Source of the DNA: Vitellaria paradoxa
Lineage: Eukaryota; Streptophyta; Magnoliopsida; Ericales; Sapotaceae
Reading direction: 5' to 3'
Length of the DNA: 64,000 nucleotides
Assembly (NCBI GenBank): GCA_019916065.1
Contig: CM034239.1
Location: forward strand, 47,133,812-47,197,811
Below the pieces are notes generated by a model that saw nothing but the letters and a program-made list of their open reading frames with translations, had not been told where the DNA came from and did no database searches. The position numbers and the translations under genes were made by a program. Every line of letters begins with the position of its first letter. Positions within the stretch are counted from its first letter, which is position 1. Positions 20,580 through 30,652 of the stretch are shown here, one piece after another.

Positions 20580-21711
20580 TCATAACCTGTACAAAAAATC
20601 CTTCACATGTCCTTATCTTCTCTGTGTTCATCCTGACAAAGTACAAGATTTCCTCTATGAGCTACATGAAGGGGTCTGTGGAGCACATACTGGGGACAGA
20701 TCCTTGGCACATCGAGCTATTACACAAGAGTATTGGTGGCTGAAGATGGGGTACGATGCTCAAGCCTATGTTCGGAAGTGCAAGAAATGCCAAAAGTTTA
20801 CTCCCATACCTCACCAGCCAGCACAAGAACTCAGCCCGCTGACCAGTCCTTTGTCATTTGCTCAATGGGGGCTCGACATTGTGGGACCTTTGCCCACTGC
20901 TTCAGGAAATAGAAAGTTTTTAGTGGTCTGCACTAACTACTTCACTAAATAGGTGGAAGCAGAACCTTTGGCCCACATCAGAGATGCTGATACCATTCGA
21001 TTTGTTTGGAAGAACATCATTACCAGGTATGGCATCCCTAGGACACTTATTTCCAACAATAGGACAAAGTTTGACAGCGTCCCATTCAGGGAGTATTGTT
21101 CTAGATATGGAATCAAAAATATCTACTCAATGCCAGCTTACCCCCAGAGCAATGGTCAAGCCGAAGTTACAAACAAATGTCATTCTCAATGGTATCAAGA
21201 AAAGACTGGAAGTGGCAAAGGGGAAATGGGTGGATGAATTGCCATCAGTACTGTGGACATACCGAGCAACCCCTAAAGATCAACTGGAGAATCTCCCTTC
21301 TCTCTGGCTTACAGAGTTGAAGCCGTCATCCCGCTGGAAGTTGGCCTGCCGAGCATCAGGACTCTAGCCTTTGATAAATAGAAGAATGATAAAGCTATGG
21401 CGATGAGTCTAGATCTGATTGATGAAAGAAGGGAACTGGCCACATTAAGGTTAGCCAACTACCAGCGAGAGACAAAGAGGAAATTTAACAAAGGGGTCAG
21501 ACATAGAGAATTCAGTGCTGGTGACTTGGTGTTAAGAAAATTAATGGGGAGCAGAAAGGACCAGACCGAAGGAAAGCTTGGAGCCAATTGGGAAGGACCA
21601 TTCCTCGTCTCAAAAGTGCTCGGCAATGGAGCTTGCAGGTTGACTGACATGGAAGGAAAGCCAATCAAAAAATCGTGGAATATAGCCCACTTGAAGCTGT
21701 ATTATCATTAA
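20580..21711 (+). pseudogene. Gypsy-1 integrase, catalytic site altered
   Basis: Zinc finger: HEGVCGAHTGDRSLAH..CKKCQ. Core: GLDIVGPLP supplies the first Asp. The second should be in a DNG motif but reads LISNNRTKF, Asp to Asn (21052-21060). NGQAE (about 21152) supplies Glu. TAG at 20950-20952 replaces Trp (TK-W-VE in Gypsy-2), and a frameshift near 21170 follows. The C-terminal part, FSAGDLVLRKL, WEGPFLVSKVLGNGACRL and KSWNIAHLKLYYH, is open to TAA 21709-21711. No chromodomain is seen. Confidence 0.88.
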
Positions 21712-21839
21712 TGTTATTGTACATTCATTGTTAAAAGACTCTGTACATTCATTGAAAAGCTATTCTTTTATGTAAGCAAATAAAGCAATCACAAAAGCTT
21801 AAGACAATTAAGTGTTCAATAGAAAACTGCTACATCCCT

Positions 21840-22550
21840 TCGGGTGTTGGTTCAAAAAGGAGCCACGCTCGGCTTGCCGAACGTTGGTACAGAAAGGGAG
21901 CCACATCCCTTCGGGGTGTCGGTTCGGCCCCGATTTATTGACTGACCGGGTTTCTCTTTAAGCTGAGATTCGGTTCCTCGGCTTATTGAAAAGGATTATC
22001 AAAAAGGGAGCCACATCCCTTCGGGGTGTCGGTTCGGCACCGGTTTATTGACTGACCGGGTTTCTCTTTAAGCTGAGATTCGGTTCCTCAGCTTATTGAA
22101 AAGGATTATCAAAAAGGGAGCCACATCCTTTCGGGGTGTCGGTTCGGCCCCAGTTTATTGATTGACTGGGTTTCTCTTTAAGCTGAGATTCGGTTCCTCG
22201 GCTTATTGAAAAGGATTATCAAAAAGAAGCCACGCTCGGCTTGCTGAACGTTGGTACAGAAAGGGAATCGCACCCTTTGGGTGCAGATTCAACCTTGGTT
22301 TATTGACTGACCAGGTGCTCTCTTTAAACTGGGATTTAATTCCTCGATTTTCTGAAAAGGATTAACAAAAAGGAACCATGCTCGGGTTGCCGACCATTGG
22401 TACAGAAAGAAGCCACATCACTTCTGATGTTAGTCCAATGCTGGTTTATTTATTGACCAAGCACTCTCTTTAAGTCGAGATTCAATTCCTTGACTTATTG
22501 AAAAGGATAGAAGCCACGCTCAATTTGCTTAACGTTGGTACAATGGAAGC
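21840..22550 (+). repeat. Gypsy-1 tandem repeat array, 110 bp period
   Basis: ccacatccct/ccacatcctt recurs at 21901, 22011 and 22121, exactly 110 bp apart, each followed by tcggggtgtcggttcgg and gaaaaggattatc. Degenerate units extend to about 22550. Each unit can form a hairpin acatccc/ggggtgt over a ttc loop. Variable tandem arrays downstream of pol are known in Tat/Ogre-type elements and can seed satellites. Confidence 0.93.
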
Positions 22551-23017
22551 AAAAGCTCTCACAACACAAAGAATTACTTTAAAGAAGCTCGGCATTGATA
22601 TGCAAAAGCCCTCATAACATAAGGATTCATTTCATAGATGCTCGGCATGGAAATGAAAAGCAAAAGTTTGTCAAAAGATAGACACCTTCGTTGCTATATG
22701 AAAGCTGGAGGACAGCCGAGCTCATTCAGGTATGTGAGATTTATTAAAGTTATACCTCTTTATCAAAAACTTAAAGGTATTTGATGAAAAGTAATTTATT
22801 ACTTGAACTTGGTATCCTCTTTATAATTGTTTGATTAAAGTTTGTTTAATGATCCAAGTTCATTTAAAGTACATACTTCAACACAAGCACAAAACATATG
22901 AATAGAAAAGTAAACTCCCAATGGGTGAAAGTTTTTATTACGTATTTCAGAATACAATTACAATGTACTTTATATTGCTGTCTACTGAGGAGACTATCCT
23001 AAACTTAACACAAAGCA
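22551..23017. other. Gypsy-1 spacer between array and antisense gene
   Basis: AT-rich and non-coding; an imperfect ttaaaggtatttgatg motif but no recognised gene. Confidence 0.5.
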
Positions 23018-25888
23018 TTAACATTTATTATAAGGATTTGTAGCTATCTCGTGTGAGAATACATCAAGATACTCTTCGGCTGCACTTCCTATCACTTCGT
23101 CAGCAACCAAGTCAAGGTATTCTTCAATCAGTTCGTCAATAGTTCTAAAGAAGCAAAGACATGAAAAGCAAAGCACGATTAGAGAAGACTGAAATATTCC
23201 CATTCATTCAAAATGAAAAGTTTTACATTGTTCACCGCGTCTTTACAATTGAACAAAAAAAAAAAGATAAAATGAACTAAGGGGGCTCACTTCTCTCCCT
23301 CCTTAGTAGGAACACTCTCCACAACTAAGTTAATCTCTTTGGGTGCCTGGGAGGTAGTGTCCTTCTGAGAACTTTCCACCTTAACCTAGCCTTCATCAAT
23401 GGTCTCTTCGGCAGTTTGGATTGAAGGAGTTTGAGGTGGACGCTCGAAACTGAACTGAGGAGCTGGACGTTGTGGATCAGGATAAGGGACTTCAGTATAT
23501 AGAGGGTTGGTGTGATCAATGTTGTTCTTCTTCATGGCAGCCTCCCAACCCTCAAGGAAAAAATTGTTATGAGCGTCCCTCATCTGTTCCACGCAGTCAT
23601 TTATTTGAGCCTCTACATCAGCTTTAGCTTTCTCCTCAGCCGCTTGGAGGGCAATGTCTTTTTCTTCCAGAGCCCCAGTTTTAAGTGCGAGCTTTGCTCG
23701 GAGGCTAACAAGCTCCTGTTTTGATTTGACTTGCTCGACTCTGGAGACCTCCAACTCCTTGAAAATTATCTCTTGCTTAGCTTTGGAGGAGGATAGTTCA
23801 ATTTCGGCCTTGGAGAGTTTGCCCTTGACCTCCAGTAACTCTTCGTCTTTCCGTAGCAGGATTTTGTCCATGGACTCCACACGAGCTTTGCTTCCTGCTA
23901 CTTAGCCAAGGGCATCATTAAGCTACTGCTCAAGCTCTTTTTTCTCATCTCGAAGCTGGCTCATCTCTTTTGCCAGGGCGTCATTGCTGGATTGGAGATT
24001 CTTCTTCTCCTTCTCCAAAGTTCTTACACTTGATTTTAGATCCCTTATGTTGGATCTATCCTGCTCGGCTCTGGCATTGGAGGCTTGGCTCCGAGCAATC
24101 AGCTCCATTGTATAGAGTGAAGTCTGTAGATAGAAAAGAGAGTTAGAAGGAGCATAATGGCAAAAAGATGTGTATAAAAGAACATCATTACACTTACAGA
24201 AATGACGTTCTTCATCAAGGTTTTGTGGATGTCCTCCGTTTTATTCTTTCTCGTGGCATGGACATCCTGAGGAGGAAGGACGCCTTTGAGATACTCTTCA
24301 GCGTGATTGAAGGCAGTGTCTTGGATGGTGAATGGTTAGCCCTGAGGAAACTCAAGGCTGGGGATGAGGATTTGTGGTACGAATGGAGGAGAGTCTCCAA
24401 CCGGATTGGCTGGGTATTCAATGGCAAGAGGCGCAGGCCCAATCGGCTGAGAAAGCAATGGTTCGGTGGTCTTGGGTGGCACATCCTTGGTGGGTGGCAC
24501 ATCCTTAGAAGGTGCTGCCCCCTTTCCAGTAGTCCCCTTTGGCAATTTTGGCTGCTCGGCGACCTGAGCCGCTTCAGTGGTTTGCGTCTTAGCCTTTTTC
24601 TGCTCTGGGGGACTAGAGGATTTTTGCCAAAGTGCCTCCTGCTCCTTCCCCTTCTCCATTTTTACCTTCAATATCTGATCAGCGGTTGTAGAAGCAGGGG
24701 CCTTCCCCTCATCAAACTTCCTCTTCCCAGCGGCTTTTTGCTCTTTGGCCTTCTTCTTCTTTGCCTCATCAACTTTTTGCTCCTTGACTTTTGCCAGAGC
24801 AAGTTTCTTGTAGTCAATTTTGGGGGCCATGTCTCTTCCCTCTTCTTCTTCCGAACCTGAGAAGTATTCGAAGGTAGGGGGTGGTTCAACTTCTTCTTCC
24901 TCTTCCTCCCCCTCCTCTAAAAGTATAAGTCTCCGCCTCCTTGGTTGTTCGGCAGGATCAGGAATCACTACTTCTGGGGCAGGAGCGTGCTCGGCAACCA
25001 ACAGAAGAGCAAACGGAGGTGGACGAACCCATTCTGGGTGCTTCAAGGCGTAGAAATTCTCTTTTTCTTCAGCAGAAGCCCTGAACCACTACTGGAGACG
25101 CCTGATAGCTTCTGAGGTGGCGAAACCTTGAGGGGGAGCAATGAACGTTTGGTGAGTAGGGGTGAAGTTGAACAAAATCGGGACCGCTCGGGCGAAGGGA
25201 TAAAGATCAGGACCCCCAAGGAATTTGAACACCTATGTGAGATGATCCTTGTCAGCACGAATACCATTAGCCCAGAACTTCTTTGCTTGGTCGGCTGCAT
25301 AGAAATCAAATCAAACAATTAGTGTGCTTCCAAAAAATAGATAGTCGAAGAAGAGTAAGAGTTGGTAATATTCGAAATCAACCAGCCTGCGCCCAAAGAA
25401 ACCAGAGGGACGATTGGATAACGATCTTCGTCTGGATCGTGTGTCCAGTGACCCGTGATGACGCACAGGTCACTTTCTGACTTAATCGTATCAGGCAGCA
25501 TATGGACCAAGGCTTTTTCTGGTCGAGATTTCAAATACCACCTGTTCTCATCCTTCTTCATCTTTTGGAAAGAGTAACAATAAAGTAGATCCCACTCGGA
25601 TATGTGGAATCTGTATCGTCGATTTATTTCTATTACCCCATTGACTATCCTATAAAAATTGTGGGTAAGATTCCTAGGGCCGAGGTCTAAGATGCTCATC
25701 ATAGAGTGAAGAAAAGGTTGTAAGGGGAACCTAAGGCCACCTTCAGTGATGGCAACTATGGGGAATTCCCCTGGTGCACGCTCGCTCTCTTGGGCAAGCC
25801 TGATTTCCACATTCTGAGGAATTTGGTATTTCTCCTTGAAAACCCTAATCTTTTCCTCAGAGTTGAGCTCATTCGCGAGTCTACCCAT
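23018..25888 (-). pseudogene. Gypsy-1 antisense gene, spliced, with C-terminal coiled coil
   Basis: Gene of unknown function on the opposite strand between pol and the 3' LTR. It starts at ATG 25888 (MGRLANELNSEEKIRVFKEK). The N-terminal domain PIVAITEGGLRFPLQPF / FYRIVNGVIEINRRYRFH resembles the 'putative gypsy-type transposon' family from memory; I could not check it. Proposed structure: first exon to about 25350, intron to acceptor ctatgcag (25295), exon 25294-24198, intron 24197-24124 (gtaagtg..ctacag, 74 bp), exon 24123-23291, intron 23290-23145 (gtgagc..ctttag), last exon 23144-23018. Exon 2 is Pro/Glu/Lys-rich; exon 3 is a long coiled coil ending in FLEGWEAAM. In-frame stops (including TAG near 25236 and 25090, TAA near 23902) make it a pseudogene now. 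The same gene lies in Gypsy-2. Confidence 0.75.
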
Positions 25889-26373
25889 AATGGAAAATTT
25901 AAGATGAAAAGGATTGACTCACCAGGAGCGAAGATCTACAGGAGGGATAAAGGCTCGAAAAGATGAAAACTCAGAGAAAAAAGCAAAGGAGATTTGATGG
26001 CTCGAGTAGCAGAAAGGAAGCAAAGAAGACGAACCAAGTGTATATGTATATGTGTGCGTATGTGTGGGAGACAATCGAAGCGTCACCAATGAAAAGGCAG
26101 CGAGCGGCAAAAATTGCATTTATTACCGCCCTAATATTCGAATTTTTGGCCACTCACATTTTAACACTCCATATTTGGGGATCTGTGTAAACGGTGCGGC
26201 AGATGAAAAGCTGAAAGGGCACTACGCGTGTCATTACCATGAGAGAGAAGGGTCCAATCAGATTAGAAGCGCGTCAGGAGGACACTAAACGACAAATCAC
26301 ATGAGGAAGATGGAACGGATTGGTAAGGCTTTTCTACTCTGCTACTCTACTCGGAAAATATCTTTTTCCAACC
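25889..26373 (-). promoter_or_regulatory. Upstream region of the Gypsy-1 antisense gene
   Basis: Non-coding between the antisense ATG and the polypurine tract. On the minus strand, acatatacatatacac (26038-26053) is TATA-like, about 150 bp upstream of the ATG. Confidence 0.45.
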
Positions 26374-26388
26374 AGAGTGGGAGCAAAA
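26374..26388 (+). other. Gypsy-1 polypurine tract
   Basis: agagtgggagcaaaa directly precedes the 3' LTR. Confidence 0.75.
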
Positions 26389-27292
26389 TGTTGGGCAAAA
26401 TAATACCTAGACGTACAGAGTGCCGAACAAGTATAGTCAAGGCGCCACGTGACCCAGTGCCGAGCATATTTCTGTGAGCCACGTAATCGTTCACCGAGCA
26501 TGTTGAAGTGTGACACGTGGCGTTTCGCCGAACAGTTTATTGATGACACGAGGTTCCACGTGAGCGTTATACGCAGGCACGTGTCTTTGGGTTAATATTC
26601 CAAGGGATACTCTGATTCTCATATCTATGGATAATGTGTTGCTACGTGGCTGTAGCCGAAGACCTCAATAGCTAATTTGTTCGGCCCAGCGATTGGCGGC
26701 AAGTAAATGTTATGCCTGGGACCCACAGTCATAATGAGGGATTATAACCATAAATGCACCGTAGTTATGACTGAACTAGGTATTTATCTCTGAGGGAGTA
26801 ACTAACTTAGTTCACTTCGTTATGAGTAGTTGACGGATGTGACAGGTAGACAGTTTGACCACGAAATTCTGGCTATATTGCCGTGTTTAACTACCAGAAG
26901 CATTAAATGAAAGGTATGGAGTATTTAATGAAAGATATGAGGCATTAAATGAGCGGTGGAAGGCATTTAAAGAAGAGAAGGAAAAGAGGTGCACGGAAGC
27001 TGAATGATGTCAGATCACAGGTATATATTATTACTGTTCACATTACTATAAGTATGACATTCCACTGAACAATTAAGGTAAGCTGACTATTGCCAACTTA
27101 AGCTACTACTCATTTCTTCTCTGGAAAGTTTTTCTTCTTTAAGTGACTTGCTGACTTAAGCATCGGAGGGTTTTCCGGCCAGAGACCTCCACTCCTGCCG
27201 TAACCTTTCTTTTGTCTTTGTTTGGCAGGTCGTCGATTGCATTTCTGGTTGGCGTGGTCAGCAGTTTCGGCGGTAATTTTTGCTACCGAACA
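26389..27292 (+). repeat. Gypsy-1 3' LTR
   Basis: 904 bp, matching 15185-16088; most differences fall in the first 180 bp and the last 350 bp. The target duplication atata follows at 27293-27297. Confidence 0.95.
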
Positions 27293-29030
27293 ATATACAT
27301 AAAAAAAAATAACTTAGTCATAAGAAACCGACAAATATGTCTAAAATTTATCATAATTCATAAATATGGAATAATTGCAGAATTATAAAGAAAGAAAAAT
27401 AAATCAATACAAAATTAACAATCAATTTGAACTTTTACCTTAATAGCATTTGTTAATTTAAAAATTTGTAGAGAAAACGATAAAAACATCAATTTAAGGC
27501 TCTAAATGACAGCATTCAGTCGCTAGAAAACCTATATTAATTGCAATCATAAGTTGTATAAATTATTTTTCTTTCAAAATATATCCAAAATTCACATATT
27601 ATACGCTTGAATCAAATACATGTGCACAAATTATCAAAAACACCCCTGAGCATCATGATATAGTATAAAATTGTATATTTTTGAAAAATTAAAAGCAATC
27701 AGCGAATAAATGCTGACATCTAGTATATTATTCTAATAAAAGATTTTAGTCATATGTGAAGAAACAATACGAGTAATTTCATAAAGAAACAATCGAATTG
27801 ATAAGGAATTAAAAATAAAGTCTCCAAGTCGGGCATATCAAATTTGAGAGAAGAAAGAAATCCAAAACACTCTCTTGTCCAAAGAGGGGGCTAATATTAT
27901 TTGTGATGTTAGTGTCGTGCCTCAATCTTGTGAGTTATTGGATTAAAATTAGACGACTCATAATAAAAATAAATTTAAAATTTTTAAACTTACTTTTTTT
28001 TTTCAGTGAGTTGTTCAATTTTAACAACACAACTCACAAGGTGATGTCAAAGGGTTGTAACCCCCCATTTGTCTGTGGTTACTTTAATAGACGCTCTTTT
28101 TTTTTCAGTAAAATTAGGCCAATTATTATTTTATCTCATATCATTTATCGCTCAATTTGGTACCGTTGATTTTTAAATAGAAAATAATATCTTATGATTG
28201 TGATGATTTTAGATAAAATATAATAGTTACTACCTTTAGTTACTAGTACAAAATAGGCGAACGGTGACTGATACATGACAAAAGGGCAACGGGACTAAAA
28301 TTTTCATTTTATTTTTTTTAACTCGAGCCAATCAACCGGTTCGGCCTTTTTGTCATCTAGTGCTAAGCAGCGTCAGCAAACTTTATTTCCTAAAAGGCCA
28401 GCAGCCAAAAAAAAAAATGGTGTTCACATAAAACAAATGTACATAACAAACTGCGTGAGGCTTATTTGCTTATTAGCCACTCCCATTTTTTTTCGTGCTT
28501 GTGTTCTTTGAATTGTTGCAGCTTTAAAAGGGCGTTTAGTTAATAAAAGTTTGATAAAAAAATTATAAAAATTTAATATAAAAGTAATACGTGATAATAT
28601 TTAATTAAAAAATATACAAAAATTAGTAGAAATTAATAAATTTTAATTAATTTCGACTAAACAAACACTCCCTAAATAACCTCCTTTGTCATCCTCCTAC
28701 ACCTGATACTCTATTAAATAATTGAAAAGTCTTCGACTATTACAAAAAAAAAAAAAAAAAAATCACAAAGTATTTTCCTCTTTTGGGGTGATGTATTTAT
28801 CCTATTAAAAAAGTAAAAAAATATTACAAAAAATTTATCAAAATGTTGTGATTTTTGTAAATTCATTAAATTAAATATTTTTTTTTTTTACATTTTCATC
28901 ATTGTTGCATCCTTCTACATAATATTTTTGTAAACATTTTTTTTTGAATTCGAATGTTTTCATTTTTTTATTGAGAATTACTTTTTTTCCCCTTTTTCCT
29001 GTGTTTTGAATGCCAAAAGAGTGACGTGAT
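27293..29030. repeat. Upstream region of the A-type UGT unit, displaced by Gypsy-1
   Basis: Continues the sequence interrupted at 15184. taagaaaccgacaaatatg..ggaataattgcagaattataaagaaag matches 47085-47420, and 28905-29030 (gccaaaagagtgacgtgatccaagc) matches 47530-47560. The part 28460-28900 also matches 39290-39610. It has about 1.2 kb not present at 47420. No gene recognised. Confidence 0.8.
28528..28672. mobile_element. Small MITE
   Basis: About 145 bp with inverted ends gggcgtttagtt and aacaaacactccc, followed by TAA. The paralogous sequence ttgcagctttaagtaacc at 39388-39405 lacks it. Confidence 0.72.
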
Positions 29031-30300
29031 CCAAGCCAGACCAAACGCTCACCTTTCGGAATTAAAATAATCTTCGTTAGACTCCTTGATGCATGAATGT
29101 TGAGCCCTTATATATAAAAAATATTTTTATTGAAAATTATGGCATGATGACCAGAAAATTCAGCTAAGGTGCTTGCTTGGTTGACAAGCGTCGTGCACGT
29201 TTGTTTTTTTTTTCTTTAAAAAAAAAGGGAAAATGATCACAACCCGTCGACCTGCCATTCAAAGACTTGGCTCTGATTGGCTTTGGGATTAGAAAAATGA
29301 AAAGAAAAGTGATTGAGGTGAGAAAAATTAGAAAATTTGTGAAAAAAAATTAAAATTATATTTTGTTTCGTTTCGTGATAAAAGTTAAGATGAAATAAGA
29401 AAAAAAAAAAGAAATTTTCCTTTTGTCTGATCGCTGAAAGAAAAAAAAAATAGAGACAGAATGAGGAGAACATAAAAAGAAAAGTCAATTTTGTCTTTAT
29501 TTTCTTTCCAATCTCTTTTTCTTCTCTACTAAATTATCAAACCAGTCAAAAAGAAGGAAAAAAAATTTTAAATTTTCAATATCTCTCTTCCGCTTCTGTT
29601 CCGCCCTAGTCAAACAGAAGGTGGGAAAATAGTGGCTTGAAATAATTAGTTTAGAGCTGCATCTGTTGCTGTGAAAAAGTTGGACCACGGGATTCATGTT
29701 AAGGGTGTGTTTGGAATGATAAAAAGTGAGATCAAATGAGATAAAATATGGTTTGAAAAAAATTTTTTATATTTGGTTCTCATATCTTAAATCGTGTTTT
29801 TTTGAAGATGAATAATAAGATTCTCGTTCTGACCTTTCAAAAAAAAAAAAAAAAACAAAAGTAAAATTTCCGTTTTGACAGATTAGATTTCTGTTTATAC
29901 GGATTTAAAATTTTGCATCAATTATAACATTTTTGCACTGCAATCCGTTGAAACGGTTTCTATAATCCATTTGAACGGAAGTTCACTGTGCGAATCCGTC
30001 GGAACGGTTTCTACAATCCGTCAAAACAGTTTCCAAGATTCTATAAAAAATAGTTAAAGTGGGTGTCATTTGGTAGATTGGGAGTTTATGGTAAGAATGA
30101 CAAAAAAATTTTTGTTATTTGATTAACCGAATTCTAGTTATTGACTTTTTTGGAAAGATATTGAACTTTTTTGAACTTTGAGAAGGTAAGAATATATAAA
30201 AATGCATAAAAATTTTTAGAGATTTTCAGAGATTTTCAATTTTTTTTTGAGATTTTTGGTGTACCAAATGTACCCTAAAACTAGAAAAAAATTAATATAC
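29030..30300. repeat. UGT-unit module M, copy 2
   Basis: ttagactccttgatgcatgaatgttgagccc through gattcatgttaa and aactagaaaaaaattaata. It lacks the cacgttttggtgtaatta..gtattcaatgtaac stretch of the other copies and carries a MITE at 29703-30275. Confidence 0.82.
29703..30275. mobile_element. Tourist-like MITE, family A, copy 2
   Basis: About 573 bp, ends gggtgtgtttggaatg and accaaatgtaccc, flanked by TAA (29700-29702, 30276-30278). Unoccupied paralogous sites gttaaaactag or equivalent at 6470, 41527 and 47971 fix both ends. The interior has repeated ccgtt/aacgg motifs. Confidence 0.88.
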
Positions 30301-30464
30301 TAATCTATACAATAAAACATATCCCATTTTTAAAATATCCCTCTCACAAACTATAATTAATAGCTGGGATTGAATTTTATATACAAAAGAATGGCTGAGA
30401 TTTTTTCTCAACAAAACTTCCTCCACAAGTTTCTGCCTTTTTCACAAATATACGAGAGCGAAAG

Positions 30465-30652
30465 GAGGGGAAGAAGTGACAGGGGAAAGAGAGGAGGAAC
30501 GAGCGTGGGGGGAGTGACAAGAGAGAGAGAGAGAGGGGAGCATGGGGGAAGTGACAGGGGAGAGAGAGGGGGCGTGTAGGGAGTGACAAGGGAGAGAGAG
30601 GGGGGCGTGGGTGGAGTGACAGGGGCAAGAGAGGGGGGCAGGAGGATGTAAG
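30465..30652 (+). repeat. Purine-rich minisatellite, 32-38 bp period
   Basis: agtgac recurs at 30475, 30513, 30550, 30582 and 30615, each followed by agggg/gagagag runs and ggggg. The strand is almost entirely A and G over 180 bp. Open frames on either strand here are by-products of the repeat. Confidence 0.92.

Larger units (their letters stand above)
15185..27292 (+). mobile_element. Gypsy-1: Ty3/Gypsy (Tat-like) LTR retrotransposon, complete, coding-defective
   Basis: 12.1 kb element with two 904 bp LTRs (TGTTGGGC..CCGAACA), a primer site, gag-pol in sense, a tandem repeat array, a spliced antisense gene, a polypurine tract and a perfect 5 bp target duplication. RT before integrase defines Gypsy. 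A second, chromosomal-type RNase H between the first RNase H and integrase, plus an extra gene in front of the 3' LTR, point to the Tat lineage (family knowledge). The LTRs differ at roughly 24 sites plus two indels by eye, the lowest divergence of the three elements. Stops and frameshifts make it non-autonomous. Confidence 0.96.

Noticed and set aside
24168..24860. 230-codon plus-strand frame rich in Leu/Ser
   Set aside because: It is the complement of the antisense gene's Pro/Glu/Lys-rich exon; the minus-strand reading is the one conserved with Gypsy-2.
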